Origin: Nocardia brasiliensis ATCC 700358
GTDB taxonomy: Bacteria > Actinomycetota > Actinomycetes > Mycobacteriales > Mycobacteriaceae
Direction: 5' to 3'
Length of the DNA: 64,000 nucleotides
NCBI RefSeq assembly: GCF_000250675.2
Contig: NC_018681.1
Location: forward strand, 2,976,001-3,040,000
Part shown: one piece after another, positions 41,317-55,304 of the stretch
Layout: each line of letters starts with the position of its first letter
Position numbering within the stretch: position 1 is the stretch's first letter
Notes under the pieces: model-generated
Databases searched by the model: none
What the model was told of the DNA's origin: nothing
The model's input: the letters and a program-made list of their open reading frames with translations, nothing else
Translations under genes and position numbers: made by a program

Positions 41317-42021
41317 TCAGCGCCCTTTCGGAGGCAAAGTCTGCGCGACTTCCATTCGGTCGCGATCGAAGGTCGTCGTCAGGGCCGCACTGTCCTTCCA
41401 TTCGGTGATGCTGATCGTGTCGTTGTCCGGGAAGTACACGCGCACTGGGCAATTCCCTTCGATGCGCTCCCATACCAGGGTTTGCCTGCTGAACAAGCCA
41501 TCGTGTTCGCGCAACAGCACGCGACAGCACGGCTCGAAACCGTCCGAGAAGGACTGGGCGACAAGCTCGTAGCGCCCGTCCGGACTCACCTCGACGGCTT
41601 TGACGGTGCCGAGGCGGCTGCCGGCCGCGGAGGACAAGGCGATCGAGGTCGGCCATGAGATCAACGCCACCAGTACCAGGACGGCGCCGATCGTCAGCCG
41701 CAACCACTGCCTGCCCGGGAACAACCGCAAGGCGAAGTTGCTGTAGAGCCCCCACCCCAGTGTCCAGCAGAGTGGCAGGGTCATGACGAACACTATTGTG
41801 GGAACACTGTCGACGCGATAGAACCGGGGAGGTGAGACAGCTACGGACCACGCCGCCACTCCTGCCGCGAAGAGTGCGACGACAGCAAGCGCCCACCCGA
41901 TCTGTCGTAGCCGAAACGCCCGATCGGTCTCGCGTGGTTCCACGGCCTGGTCTTCGGTTACCTTGACGTTCAACGCAATTCCTGCTCGCTCGAGGCGTGC
42001 CCGACCCTCCCGATCGAACAC
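41317..42021 (-). CDS. membrane protein of unknown function
   Basis: 234 residues. Three hydrophobic segments are visible (WALAVVALFAAGVAAWSVAV; IVFVMTLPLCWTLGWGLY; LTIGAVLVLVALISWPTSIA). They are followed by a soluble C-terminal domain of about 100 residues with PDGRYELVAQSFSDGFEPCC and DNDTISITEWKDSA. Same strand as the hypothetical gene at 40611, 134 bp apart. Not recognised. Confidence 0.65.
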   Translation of the reverse strand: MFDREGRARLERAGIALNVKVTEDQAVEPRETDRAFRLRQIGWALAVVALFAAGVAAWSVAVSPPRFYRVDSVPTIVFVMTLPLCWTLGWGLYSNFALRLFPGRQWLRLTIGAVLVLVALISWPTSIALSSAAGSRLGTVKAVEVSPDGRYELVAQSFSDGFEPCCRVLLREHDGLFSRQTLVWERIEGNCPVRVYFPDNDTISITEWKDSAALTTTFDRDRMEVAQTLPPKGR

Positions 42022-42084
42022 GCAGTCAGCATAGCCGCGGACGAGCGGCAGATTCTGGATGTTTCGGCCGTAAGGTGAGGCCGC

Positions 42085-42300
42085 ATGGAGCCGGATAGCG
42101 AACTGGAGGACCTACGGTCGGTGCTCTCCTGCGTTTTCGAGAAGCTCGGTGCCGAGAGCCTCACCGAACCCGACCGGGTCGAATTGGTGGCGCGCGCCGA
42201 GGTGGTGCAAGACCAGATCGACGCGATCCAGTACCCCGTCAGCGACGAAGAGCGCGTAAGCATGGGGGATACACACACCCGTGCCGGAGACTTCGGCTGA
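42085..42300 (+). CDS. possible small acidic protein
   Basis: 71 codons, helical and acidic (SELEDLRSVLSCVFEKLGAE, VELVARAEVVQDQIDAIQYP). No strong ribosome site. It ends 225 bp before the ESX-substrate operon. The frame looks more coding-like than the overlapping minus-strand frame, but evidence is limited. Confidence 0.4.
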   Translation: MEPDSELEDLRSVLSCVFEKLGAESLTEPDRVELVARAEVVQDQIDAIQYPVSDEERVSMGDTHTRAGDFG

Positions 42301-42457
42301 TCCATTGTTCTGATCGAGTTCGACGACCGCGCCGCACGTCAGCGGTGCTACGGGACTTCCGAGGTGTCGGGCAATTCGGCGCATGGTGTGGAACTGGTTG
42401 CGCCAGTGCACTTTCGGCCGAAACCGTAGGTGGCTTTCGATAGCGGACAGACGCACG

Positions 42458-42475
42458 GCCCCCGGAACCGGGGGC
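42458..42475. terminator. GC hairpin upstream of the ESX-substrate operon
   Basis: GCCCCCGG-AA-CCGGGGGC is a perfect 8-bp stem with a 2-base loop, 50 bp before the first gene of the operon. Possibly a terminator for upstream transcription or a protein-binding dyad; no U-tract. Confidence 0.45.
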
Positions 42476-42524
42476 AAGATCGAAAACCTGTCGAGCGATA
42501 GCATTGGCGGCATTTCAGGGATAG

Positions 42525-42824
42525 GTGGCGCGGGCTGTGGGCGGGTTCGAGGTCGAAATCGGTCAGTTGCGGACGGCGGGCAACGCGGCGGGCTCCGCGG
42601 CGAATCAAGCCCGGGAAGTGAGCCCCGGTACCGGGTTGGCGGCGATCGCGACTGCCTTGCCAGGCGGGGACGCGGCTAAGCGTGCGCCCACTCTGGCATC
42701 CACGTTCAACGATCGCGCGAAGGGCTGGGCCGAGGAGATCGGCCGGTGGAACGAATCGGTGCAGGCGGCGGTGAAGCTGTACACCGAGAACGAGGCAGAG
42801 GCCGAAAGGGCATTCCGACGATGA
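42525..42824 (+). CDS. EspC-like type VII secretion partner protein
   Basis: 99 residues from GTG 42525, all-helical, ESX/WXG100-superfamily size. GWAEEIGRWNES carries the central Trp/Gly region, and YTENE (residues 86-90) fits the YxxxD/E secretion signal of ESX substrates. Its stop overlaps the next start (ATGA), so it is coupled to the large substrate gene. Such partners pair with the WXG-like domain of the neighbour for export. Confidence 0.7.
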   Translation: MARAVGGFEVEIGQLRTAGNAAGSAANQAREVSPGTGLAAIATALPGGDAAKRAPTLASTFNDRAKGWAEEIGRWNESVQAAVKLYTENEAEAERAFRR

Positions 42825-44218
42825 GTGTCGGCTACGGCGACGTCCGCAAATGGGACGCCACGGCCCTCGATACCGCGGCCACCAATCTGCGCGGGCGGCG
42901 GGACATACTCATCGGGCTCCAGGACGAACTCGACGATGCCAGGCGATTGCCGAGCTGGTACGGGCCTGCGAGCGAACGCGCACGCGATTCGCTCGGCGAT
43001 ACCCGCAACAACGCCGAGATCCTGATCGCCGAATTGTCCGCGGTGGAGCGTGCGCTGCACAACGCGTCGGATGACGTGTCCGCCTTGAAGACCCGGGTCG
43101 CCAACAATGACGCGCTCGCCGACTCCTACCTGTTCGGCATCACCGCCGACGGCGCGATCGTGGACAACAAACCACCCGACCCGGCGCCGAGGTCGCGCGT
43201 CGAGGCCGAAGATCGGGCCGAGGCTCGGCGGCACCGCGAAACCATCAGGCAGCAGTTGGTGCGGGAAACCAAGTCGATCCTCACCACCGCGAAGAATATC
43301 GACGCTGCCATTGCCCTGGTGCTGCAGCTCGCACAGGACCGCAAGGTCAGTGACCACGGCGCGACCACGCTGGCAGGTGCGCAGAAGGGTGGAGAACTCG
43401 ACGCCGAAGTGGCCGAGATGGAGCAGGCGCTGCGCGATGCCGGGCTGCTGACCGGGCCACCCGTGTCCGGCTATTACCGGCAATGGCTCGAAAACGCGGT
43501 GCGCCGGGGTGTTTCGATCGACACGATCAAACAGATCGTCGCCGACCACCACATCACCCCGGCGGACTTCGAGATCCTGGAAAGACTGCAGGAAATCCGG
43601 GAGGACGAGGACGGTGACGGTATCTTCAAGTCTTATTTCCTGTTACCGACCGATATCAGCGCGGCCGACGCCGCGAAGGCCGTGCGGATGACCTACATCT
43701 TGAACGCGGGCACCGACTACGGCACCGAAGGCGAGAAAACCGATTTCGAGCCGACTCCGTACGGATCCGACGAAGTGCGCCGAATCACCGACCGGCAACG
43801 CCAGAACTCTTGGAGCTATGACGAAGACGTGGCATTCGTGCACAACAACGGCGGTCGGTTGGCGACCACGCCGAACGGCATGATGATGGGCTTGGGCGGG
43901 AACGTCGTCCAGGACCGGTTCAGCACGAACGCGGGCACGACCTGGGGCGATACCTTCATGGTCGATATCGATGACCCCCAGGATCCGGCACAGCAGATTC
44001 GCGAGATGGCGAGCTCGGGTCACGCCTGGTTCGAGGGCGACAACGGTCCGTACCGTGGACGGCTGGACCTGGACCGGCTGTTGCACCACGAGGAGCGGCA
44101 CTCCCAGCAGTGGGCGCGCGAGGGGCACACCGGCTTCGTCGCCTCCTATATATGGGAGCAGGTCACCGGCGGTGACGAGACCGAGAAAGACGCAGGACTG
44201 TCCGATGGCGGGTACTAG
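42821..44218 (+). CDS. ESX (type VII) substrate with WXG-like N domain and C-terminal HExxH putative metallopeptidase domain
   Basis: 465 residues. The N-terminal 100 residues are helical with WYG at 46-48 (LPSWYGPASERARDSL), as in WXG100/EspC-partner proteins. A helical linker rich in Arg/Glu follows (about 115-190). The C-terminal domain (about 330-465) has a beta-rich region (NVVQDRFSTNAGTTWGDTF) and LLHHEERHSQQWAREG, where HEERH (423-427) is a zincin HExxH motif. Inferred to be an exported peptidase or toxin. Coupled by 4 bp to the partner gene upstream and overlapping the lipoprotein gene by 14 bp. Confidence 0.75.
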   Translation: MSVGYGDVRKWDATALDTAATNLRGRRDILIGLQDELDDARRLPSWYGPASERARDSLGDTRNNAEILIAELSAVERALHNASDDVSALKTRVANNDALADSYLFGITADGAIVDNKPPDPAPRSRVEAEDRAEARRHRETIRQQLVRETKSILTTAKNIDAAIALVLQLAQDRKVSDHGATTLAGAQKGGELDAEVAEMEQALRDAGLLTGPPVSGYYRQWLENAVRRGVSIDTIKQIVADHHITPADFEILERLQEIREDEDGDGIFKSYFLLPTDISAADAAKAVRMTYILNAGTDYGTEGEKTDFEPTPYGSDEVRRITDRQRQNSWSYDEDVAFVHNNGGRLATTPNGMMMGLGGNVVQDRFSTNAGTTWGDTFMVDIDDPQDPAQQIREMASSGHAWFEGDNGPYRGRLDLDRLLHHEERHSQQWAREGHTGFVASYIWEQVTGGDETEKDAGLSDGGY

Positions 44219-44756
44219 CCGGCCGCGTGTCGCCTGCGCCGTGCTGCTCATGGCGGCGGCCACCGCGGCATGCGACACCAGGGCGCAGTACGCGCCGTCA
44301 CTGCCGCCGGCCGCCGGGTTCCGCGTGGACGACGGCGTGCTGAGACTGTGGACGGGCACGCCGTGCGCCGACGTCACGGCCATGACCCTGACCTTCGACT
44401 CCGGCACGGGAAAGAGCACCGCGCAGGTGTGGACCGCGCCGCGACCCGGCGTCCTCGTAGAGCACATGGACCTGCTGAGCTCCGCCGGGCGGCCGGCCCC
44501 GGACACCGGCCCACTGCAGGTTCGCACACCGCTGCCCGCCGACTACGACTGGACCGAGGCGGGCTCGGCGCACTTCGCTGTCGACGGGCCGCCGTCCTAC
44601 GGGGCCAGGGTCGATATCCCGCAACTGCTGCGCGAGTCGGCCCAGCACCCCTCCGCGAGTTACCTTTTCGGCGACCGCGGCTGGATGGACACCGCGGCGG
44701 TCCAGCGCGAGAATCGGAAATCGTTCCTGACCGTCTGCACGCCCGACCCGGAGTGA
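44205..44756 (+). CDS. putative lipoprotein
   Basis: 183 residues beginning with a short basic stretch, a hydrophobic core (VACAVLLMAAATAAC) and a lipobox ending in Cys. The mature protein includes GTPCADVTAMTLTFDSGTG and GWMDTAAVQRENRKSFLTVC, with Cys pairs. It overlaps the end of the ESX-substrate gene, which ties it to that operon. It may be an immunity or anchoring protein for the substrate; that is inference from position. Confidence 0.7.
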   Translation: MAGTSRPRVACAVLLMAAATAACDTRAQYAPSLPPAAGFRVDDGVLRLWTGTPCADVTAMTLTFDSGTGKSTAQVWTAPRPGVLVEHMDLLSSAGRPAPDTGPLQVRTPLPADYDWTEAGSAHFAVDGPPSYGARVDIPQLLRESAQHPSASYLFGDRGWMDTAAVQRENRKSFLTVCTPDPE

Positions 44757-44776
44757 CGCCAACCCGCGGAGCGAAC

Positions 44777-45016
44777 ATGGAGAGAACGACCCGCTTGCGG
44801 ACCGTGCTGCGCCGCGTCGTGCTGGGCGCGTTCGCCTGCACCGTCGCGGCCATCGCGGTGCTCGTCGGCGAAGTGGTGCTCAGCGTCACCGGAGTGCTCT
44901 TCGATCCGCATGGCTACGGGATGTTCGGGGGCATTCTGTTCGCGGCGGTCCTGACGCCGATCGCATTGCTGCTCTGGTTGCTGTACGTGGTGATGCGCGG
45001 CGCGAACAGTGATTGA
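44777..45016 (+). CDS. small membrane protein of the ESX-substrate operon
   Basis: 79 residues with two membrane helices (VLGAFACTVAAIAVLVGEVV and FGGILFAAVLTPIALLLWLL) joined by a short loop FDPHGYGM. It lies 20 bp after the lipoprotein gene and ends the operon. A possible immunity protein, by analogy with other secreted-toxin operons; unproven. Confidence 0.6.
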   Translation: MERTTRLRTVLRRVVLGAFACTVAAIAVLVGEVVLSVTGVLFDPHGYGMFGGILFAAVLTPIALLLWLLYVVMRGANSD

Positions 45017-45024
45017 CGGACCGG

Positions 45025-45969
45025 CTATTTGTTGTCGATGCGGCCGATCGGGGCGGTGGCTCGGGTGAGGTCGGACTGGATCTCGTGCCACGCGGTGGCG
45101 TCGAGGGCCAGGGCGTCGCGCAGGTAGGCCCAGGCGGCCCTGCGGACCAGGGCGACGCGGTCGGGGTTCTCGTCGGTGGTGTCGGCGGCGTGGTAACCGT
45201 GGATACCGCCCAGCATGTGTTCGCCGCCGAAGAGCGTGAGCAGGCTTCGGGTGCCGGGGCTGTCGGTGTACACGTCGGTGAACCAGTCGGGGCCGCGGGT
45301 CGAGAGCGCGGATTGGTCGTGGTCGCCCGCGATGACCAAGGTGGGTGTACGCAGCTGGTCGAAGTCGGGGCTCATGAAGGGGAAGTGCTCGGCGGCGAAC
45401 GGCGACAGGTCGGCGCCGCCGCGTCCGGTAGTGGCAAGCAGCACACCGGCTTTCACGCGTCGGTCGGTCAGGTCTGGGCCGGGCGTCCCGTCCGCGCCGA
45501 TCACGCGGGCGCCCAAGAGCATGCCGACGGTCTGGCCACCCCACGAGTGCCCGGCGACGGCGATCCGCTCGGGATCGATGCGCGCGCCGAGCCCCGGCAC
45601 CGCGGCGAGGACGCGGTCGAGTTCGTCGAGCACGCGCCGCACATCCTGTACCCGGATCTCCCAGATGTGCTGGTAGCGTGCGTCTTCCGGGGTGAGGCCG
45701 AGCGTGCGGGAATCGAGGAAGGTGGGCTGGACGACCACGAATCCGTGGGACGCCCAGAAGTCCACCAGCGGGTCGTAGGAGGACATCGACTTGCCGTAGC
45801 CGTGCGCGAGGAGGAGGACCGGGAGGCCGGTACCCGTGCTGGGCGCGCTGATCCGCAGTTGGAGATCGTCGCCGCGTTCCGGTGCGGGCAGGACGACCGG
45901 CTTCACGCTGATGATCGGCGTGCTCAGGGCGGGGACGGCAGTGGTGGTGACCGAGGCTGGAGCGGGCAT
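45025..45969 (-). CDS. alpha/beta hydrolase (chlorophyllase/dienelactone-hydrolase-like)
   Basis: 314 residues from ATG 45969. Oxyanion and nucleophile motifs: LLLAHGYGKSMSSYDPLVDF and GHSWGGQT, where Ser is the nucleophile; VIAGDHDQSAL supplies the Asp and FGGEHMLGGIHGY the His. No signal peptide. Divergent from a TetR gene with a two-site operator between them; it is convergent with the ESX operon (8 bp apart). Confidence 0.8.
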   Translation of the reverse strand: MPAPASVTTTAVPALSTPIISVKPVVLPAPERGDDLQLRISAPSTGTGLPVLLLAHGYGKSMSSYDPLVDFWASHGFVVVQPTFLDSRTLGLTPEDARYQHIWEIRVQDVRRVLDELDRVLAAVPGLGARIDPERIAVAGHSWGGQTVGMLLGARVIGADGTPGPDLTDRRVKAGVLLATTGRGGADLSPFAAEHFPFMSPDFDQLRTPTLVIAGDHDQSALSTRGPDWFTDVYTDSPGTRSLLTLFGGEHMLGGIHGYHAADTTDENPDRVALVRRAAWAYLRDALALDATAWHEIQSDLTRATAPIGRIDNK

Positions 45970-46030
45970 TGGGGGTTCCCTTCGAACGTATTGAGCGGCG
46001 TGTCCCGTGGCAGCCGATAGACTGGCGAAG

Positions 46031-46066
46031 CGGAGCACTGTTCCGAATATACGGAGCAATGTTCCG
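46031..46066. promoter_or_regulatory. tandem operators between hydrolase and TetR genes
   Basis: CGGAGCACTGTTCCG (46031-46045) and CGGAGCAATGTTCCG (46052-46066) are each near-palindromic, 21 bp apart centre to centre, and identical at 14 of 15 bases. Confidence 0.8.
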
Positions 46067-46100
46067 CTTTACAACCACTGTCCTGAGAGAGGTGCGTCGC

Positions 46101-46688
46101 GTGAGTGCTGGCGAAGAGACATTGCCGCCCGAGACCCCGGCGAAACGAGCGGATGCACGGCGCAACGAGCGGGCGCTGCTGGACGCCGCGGCCGCGGTGT
46201 TCGTCGCCGACGGGGTGAACGCGCCGGTGCGCCGGATCGCGGCCGCGGCCGGTGTCGGCATGGGCACGATCTACCGGCATTTCCCCACTCGTGCGGACTT
46301 GGTCGCCGCCGTCTATCGGCACCAGGTCGACGCGTGCGCCGAGGCCGGGCCCGCGTTGCTCGCGAGCGCCTCCTCGCCGTTCGAGGCGCTGCGTCGATGG
46401 GTGGACTTGTTCGTGGACTTCCTGGTGACCAAGCACGGACTCGCCGCGGCACTGCGCAACGATCCCGACAGTTTCACCGCCCTGCACGCGTTGTTCCTGG
46501 ACCGGCTCGTCCCGGTGTTCAGTGAAATGCTCTGTGCGGCACAGGGTATGGGTGAGGTAACGGCCGACGTGAGCGCCTATCAGCTGTTGCGTGCGATCGG
46601 GGACATCTGCGCGGGCGCGGAGCGAGAAGATCCGAATTACGACGCGCGCATCACCATCGGGCTGCTGCTCGACGGATGTAGGCGGTGA
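46101..46688 (+). CDS. TetR-family transcriptional regulator
   Basis: 195 residues from GTG 46101, which has GAGAGAGG upstream. ATG 46059 is also in frame but lies inside the second operator. HTH: VNAPVRRIAAAAGVGMGTIYRHFPTRADL. C-terminal region typical of TetR/AcrR (SBP/TetR_C_49-like). Very likely represses the divergent alpha/beta hydrolase and itself through two sites two helical turns apart. Confidence 0.82.
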   Translation: MSAGEETLPPETPAKRADARRNERALLDAAAAVFVADGVNAPVRRIAAAAGVGMGTIYRHFPTRADLVAAVYRHQVDACAEAGPALLASASSPFEALRRWVDLFVDFLVTKHGLAAALRNDPDSFTALHALFLDRLVPVFSEMLCAAQGMGEVTADVSAYQLLRAIGDICAGAEREDPNYDARITIGLLLDGCRR

Positions 46689-46712
46689 ACGCTGCCGGTG
46701 TGTGCTTGGGGC

Positions 46713-47210
46713 TCAGGCGGATTCGTCCAGCAGGTGGGTGTGCCAGACCGCCGCGGCCTGTTGATGGGAATCGACGCCCGCGTAGAACGAGTCTGCCAGA
46801 TCGCTGTAGTCGGGATCGGTAAAACCTTGGGTATCAATGAATTTCGGTCGGTACACGGCGAACTTGCCGGTGGGTGACTGGGGCCGGTACGGCACGGCCA
46901 TGCGCAGGGATCGTGCTCGCGGGGTGTACTCGACGGCATCGATGATCAGGGCGTCGGTGCGTCCGCGCGGCAGGTGCAGGAAGGCGTCGACGATCAATAC
47001 CGCGCGCACCCAGTTCGGCCGCCCGGTCTGTAATCGCTCGGCGCCGATGTGGGCCGCCTCGGCGGCGTCGTCGGAGTGCAGGCGCTCCAAACCTTCTGTT
47101 CCGTCGGTAGCCGCGTAACCGAGCAGCGGAGTGAGCATATCGCCGTCGGAAACACTCCAGATACCGTGCGCCGCATAGAAACCGGCACTCTTGGCAATCG
47201 CGTACACCAT
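46713..47210 (-). CDS. hypothetical protein
   Basis: 165 residues, soluble. GFYAAHGIWSVSDGDMLTPL begins the protein; NWVRAVLIVDAFLHLPRGRT and a C-terminal HQQAAAVWHTHLL are other clear segments. No motif I know. No Shine-Dalgarno is visible at ATG 47210; TATTGT upstream on that strand would give a leaderless transcript. Divergent from a membrane-protein gene over a 324-bp gap rich in palindromes. Confidence 0.6.
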   Translation of the reverse strand: MVYAIAKSAGFYAAHGIWSVSDGDMLTPLLGYAATDGTEGLERLHSDDAAEAAHIGAERLQTGRPNWVRAVLIVDAFLHLPRGRTDALIIDAVEYTPRARSLRMAVPYRPQSPTGKFAVYRPKFIDTQGFTDPDYSDLADSFYAGVDSHQQAAAVWHTHLLDESA

Positions 47211-47264
47211 TGGCAGACAATATCCGGAACTACGCCGATCGGAGTGCGAAACGGCCCCGCTCTC

Positions 47265-47326
47265 GTGTCTCAATCTCCGCGCACTAGGAGTCTGAGACAC
47301 GGTGCGCCACAAGACATCCGATGTCT
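47265..47326. promoter_or_regulatory. two adjacent palindromes in a divergent intergenic region
   Basis: GTGTCTCA-at-CTCC (47265-47278) pairs with GGAG-tc-TGAGACAC (47287-47300) around an 8-base loop. 11 bp further lies AGACAT-CCG-ATGTCT (47312-47326). The rest of the gap 47211-47534 shows no gene. Candidate operators, or an RNA hairpin, for the genes on either side. Confidence 0.6.
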
Positions 47327-47534
47327 CCCGATGCTTGACGTGTGCGGCAAGCAATCCCCGCTGCTGGCCAGGCAAGTCGACATTACCGATGCATCAACGG
47401 TCGGGTGAATAACCAGCACTACAACTTTCGACTACTTGACACCGAAGACGTTGGCGGACACCGTATAAACCGCACACCCTGATGCCCCCGGAATCCTGGT
47501 ACCGTACCCGCCCAACGCCCACTATCGTTGCCTC

Positions 47535-48770
47535 ATGCCGATCTCTGTGCGCGCTGGGGTGGCGCACTTCGCCGCCCGGACGCACGTAGCTTGGATGGGG
47601 TTCTTCGTCGTCGCCGTGCTCGGTGTGTTCGGGCCGTTGGTGGTGTATACGAAAGCTTGCTTCGCTCTGGAATGTCGAGAAGCCATGGCGCCGTTCGCGC
47701 TCGGGGTGACGTGGGTCGGCGTCGGCATTTCGTTGCTGGTCGCCGGAATCATGCTCTACGTCGACGGGCGCGACGGCGGGCCGTGGCTCGGCTGGGCGGG
47801 CATCGCGCTGATCGGTGTCCTCGTGTCGACCGTTCTGGGCTGGGGCGCCCAGCATGTGACCATGGACGACCGGCCGGTGTTGTCGCACGAGTCGCGCGAT
47901 ATCAGGACCGTGCTCGGCGCCATGCCGGGGGTCGAGCGGGTCGGCACCGAGGTCGGCCGGACCTTCGCCACGCTGGTCGTGCTGACCGCCGCCGCGACGG
48001 CCGAGCAGGCCGAAGCCGTGGTCGCGGCCTTCCGAAACCAAGTGCACCGACCCGACTTCGACCGCTGGGAATTCGATCTGGAAGTCCATCGTGGTGACAG
48101 CGCGAGCTCGGTCAAGGTGGGCAAGAGCGGATTGGACGCAGCGTCGCCCATCATCGCGCGGTGGCTCGCGCTGCGCGACGCTTTTCCGGAGGACGAGGTG
48201 ACGTGGACCTCGCGCACCTGGCGGTATTACGAGTACGGGTCCAGTGACAGCTCGAAGAACGCCGATGACGGGATCGGCGAGATCGCTGTGCGGTTGCGGC
48301 CCACCGCGGGTGCCGATGCGGTCGGCGCGGCGTATCGAACAGTGCGGCAGGAGTTCCCCGACCTCGAAGCCGCGCGGTGGTCGATCCGGACCGCCGCGAC
48401 ACGTGGTGCAGCGCTGGTCATGCTCAACCGATATCCCACCGAGGACGAGCTGGCGCTGTGGAATCGGTTGCACAACAACCTGTTGCCACCCCACGCGCTC
48501 GTGTTGCACTCCGTGGAGGGGATCACCGTGCAGCCCCATTCGGACATCCGGGAGAACGGAAAAGTGCTCGCCGAACATCACCTCGCGACCATCGAGCAGT
48601 CGGGCCTCCGCATCCGATACGCCGTGGCCGATCTCATCGGTGACGACTCGTACTTCAAGTACTCGACCAGATATCGGCTGCTACAAATCACCGTCGGCGC
48701 CTGCACCGCTCGAGGCAACATCCCCGGCCCGATAGAGCGCCCCCTCGTGCTCCGCTACGAGAAGTGCTGA
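47535..48770 (+). CDS. large membrane-anchored protein of unknown function
   Basis: 411 residues. Three N-terminal membrane helices (WMGFFVVAVLGVFGPLVVY; FALGVTWVGVGISLLVAGIM; WLGWAGIALIGVLVSTVLGW) are followed by a soluble domain of about 300 residues. That domain contains two alternating alpha/beta repeats (TLVVLTAAATAEQAEAVVAA and later GEIAVRLRPTAGADAVGAAY) suggestive of ferredoxin-like folds. Orphan gene; no family recognised. Confidence 0.65.
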   Translation: MPISVRAGVAHFAARTHVAWMGFFVVAVLGVFGPLVVYTKACFALECREAMAPFALGVTWVGVGISLLVAGIMLYVDGRDGGPWLGWAGIALIGVLVSTVLGWGAQHVTMDDRPVLSHESRDIRTVLGAMPGVERVGTEVGRTFATLVVLTAAATAEQAEAVVAAFRNQVHRPDFDRWEFDLEVHRGDSASSVKVGKSGLDAASPIIARWLALRDAFPEDEVTWTSRTWRYYEYGSSDSSKNADDGIGEIAVRLRPTAGADAVGAAYRTVRQEFPDLEAARWSIRTAATRGAALVMLNRYPTEDELALWNRLHNNLLPPHALVLHSVEGITVQPHSDIRENGKVLAEHHLATIEQSGLRIRYAVADLIGDDSYFKYSTRYRLLQITVGACTARGNIPGPIERPLVLRYEKC

Positions 48771-48831
48771 GCAATAACACCGTTGGACAAGTGATCCCCG
48801 GGTAATGGTGGTGGCGGCTACTCGCTGGGGT

Positions 48832-49203
48832 TCAAGGGGTCGATGCAACAGGGTTGTCGGGGTTGGACAGTAGTTGGTCGAGGATGTGGGCGGGGGTGTA
48901 CGCGGGCTGGCCGAGGCGGGGCCAGTCCAGGGTGCCGAGGGATTGCGACGCCGCGCCGGCGACCGTCTCGTTGACTTGGACTTCGGCGATCTCTTCGCCC
49001 GCCGTGCCGCCGAACAACGAGGTCTGTGGCCGCGGTCGAAACGCCGGCCAGTTCGGTCGATTGGGTTGCTGATCCGAGGGGCTCGTCGCATAGCTGGTCA
49101 CCGTCACGCGGTTGCTCGATTCGGCTGCCGCAGTGCAGCCGGCGGTCGAGGGTGGGGTCGGAATGAAGCTGGGGAGCCGCTTCCCCGAGGTGGTTCGGGT
49201 CAC
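48832..49203 (-). CDS. hypothetical proline-rich protein
   Basis: Up to 123 residues; the true start may be a later GTG. Readable: SYATSPSDQQPNRPNWPAF, GGTAGEEIAEVQVNETVAG, then GTLDWPRLGQPAYTPAHIL near the C terminus. Low complexity at the N terminus. No family match. Divergent from argC across about 200 bp. Confidence 0.45.
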   Translation of the reverse strand: MTRTTSGKRLPSFIPTPPSTAGCTAAAESSNRVTVTSYATSPSDQQPNRPNWPAFRPRPQTSLFGGTAGEEIAEVQVNETVAGAASQSLGTLDWPRLGQPAYTPAHILDQLLSNPDNPVASTP

Positions 49204-49381
49204 ACCATTTCTGTTGGCGGGCCGGAATTGGCTGGTCGGAAGGGGTCTGTCGGGGTAGTGGAGACGGTCCCGCTGCGGACGGGCCCCGGGAAAGACGGCG
49301 AATCGTTACGGTGGATGTGGCGCCTCGCCGGTGGCTGGATCAAGGGCGGGTAGTGGGGAAACCGGCCCTGGCTATGAATGA

Positions 49382-51701
<2,320 letters not shown>

Positions 51702-51705
<4 letters not shown>

Positions 51706-52624
51706 CCGGCCAACTGCACCACGAGCTTTCGGCGCTGGACAAGGCGCATGTGCTGGCCGACGCGCTGCCCTGGTTGCAGAAGTTCCGCGACAAGATCGTG
51801 GTGGTGAAGTTCGGCGGCAACGCCATGGTCGACGCCGAACTCGAGCAGGCCTTCGCCGCGGACATGGCCTTCCTGCGCACCGTCGGCGTGCATCCGGTGG
51901 TGGTGCACGGCGGCGGGCCGCAGATCAGCGCGATGCTGAAAAAGCTCGGCCTGCAAGGCGAATTCCGCGGCGGCTTCCGGGTGACCACGCCCGAGGTGAT
52001 GGACGTCGTGCGTATGGTGCTGTTCGGGCAGGTCGGTCGCGAGCTGGTCGGGCTGATCAACGCGCACGGTCCGTACGCGGTCGGCATCTCGGGGGAGGAC
52101 GCGGGCCTGTTCACCGCGACCCGCCGCACCGTCGAGGTCGATGGCGTGCCGACCGATATCGGCCTGGTCGGCGACGTCAGCGAGGTGAATCCGGACGCGG
52201 TGCTCGATCTGATCGACGCTGGCCGCATTCCGGTGGTCTCCACCATCGCGCCGGACGCCGACGGCGTGGTGCACAACATCAACGCCGACACCGCCGCGGC
52301 CGCACTCGCCGAGGGGATCGGCGCGGAGAAGCTCGTGGTGCTCACCGATGTCGAGGGCCTGTACACCGAGTGGCCGGACCGCTCGTCGCTGATCACCCGG
52401 ATCGATACCGCGGCGCTGGCCGAGTTGCTGCCCCGGCTCGACGCGGGCATGGTGCCCAAGATGGAAGCCTGCTTGCGCGCCGTGCACGGCGGCGTGCCGA
52501 CCGCCCATGTCATCGACGGCCGCATCCCGCACTCCGTGCTGCTGGAACTGTTCACCGGAGAAGGAATCGGAACGATGGTGACGCCCGCCCCGGCCGGGGC
52601 CGGCTCGCCGGACGGAACGAAACA

Positions 52625-52628
<4 letters not shown>
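51702..52628 (+). CDS. argB: N-acetylglutamate kinase
   Basis: 308 residues of the amino-acid kinase fold; phosphorylates N-acetylglutamate, the feedback-controlled step. KFGGNAMVD (ATP lysine), [20 protein letters not shown] and [11 protein letters not shown] are clear. The N-terminal extension [20 protein letters not shown] resembles the helix used for hexamer formation in arginine-inhibited enzymes. ATGA overlaps with argJ and argD. Confidence 0.92.
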
Positions 52629-55298
<2,670 letters not shown>

Positions 55299-55304
55299 GC
55301 GGCG

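Noticed and set aside
42458..42475. The GC hairpin before the ESX operon as a riboswitch
   Set aside because: It is a simple 8-bp stem with a 2-base loop and no conserved aptamer-like sequence.
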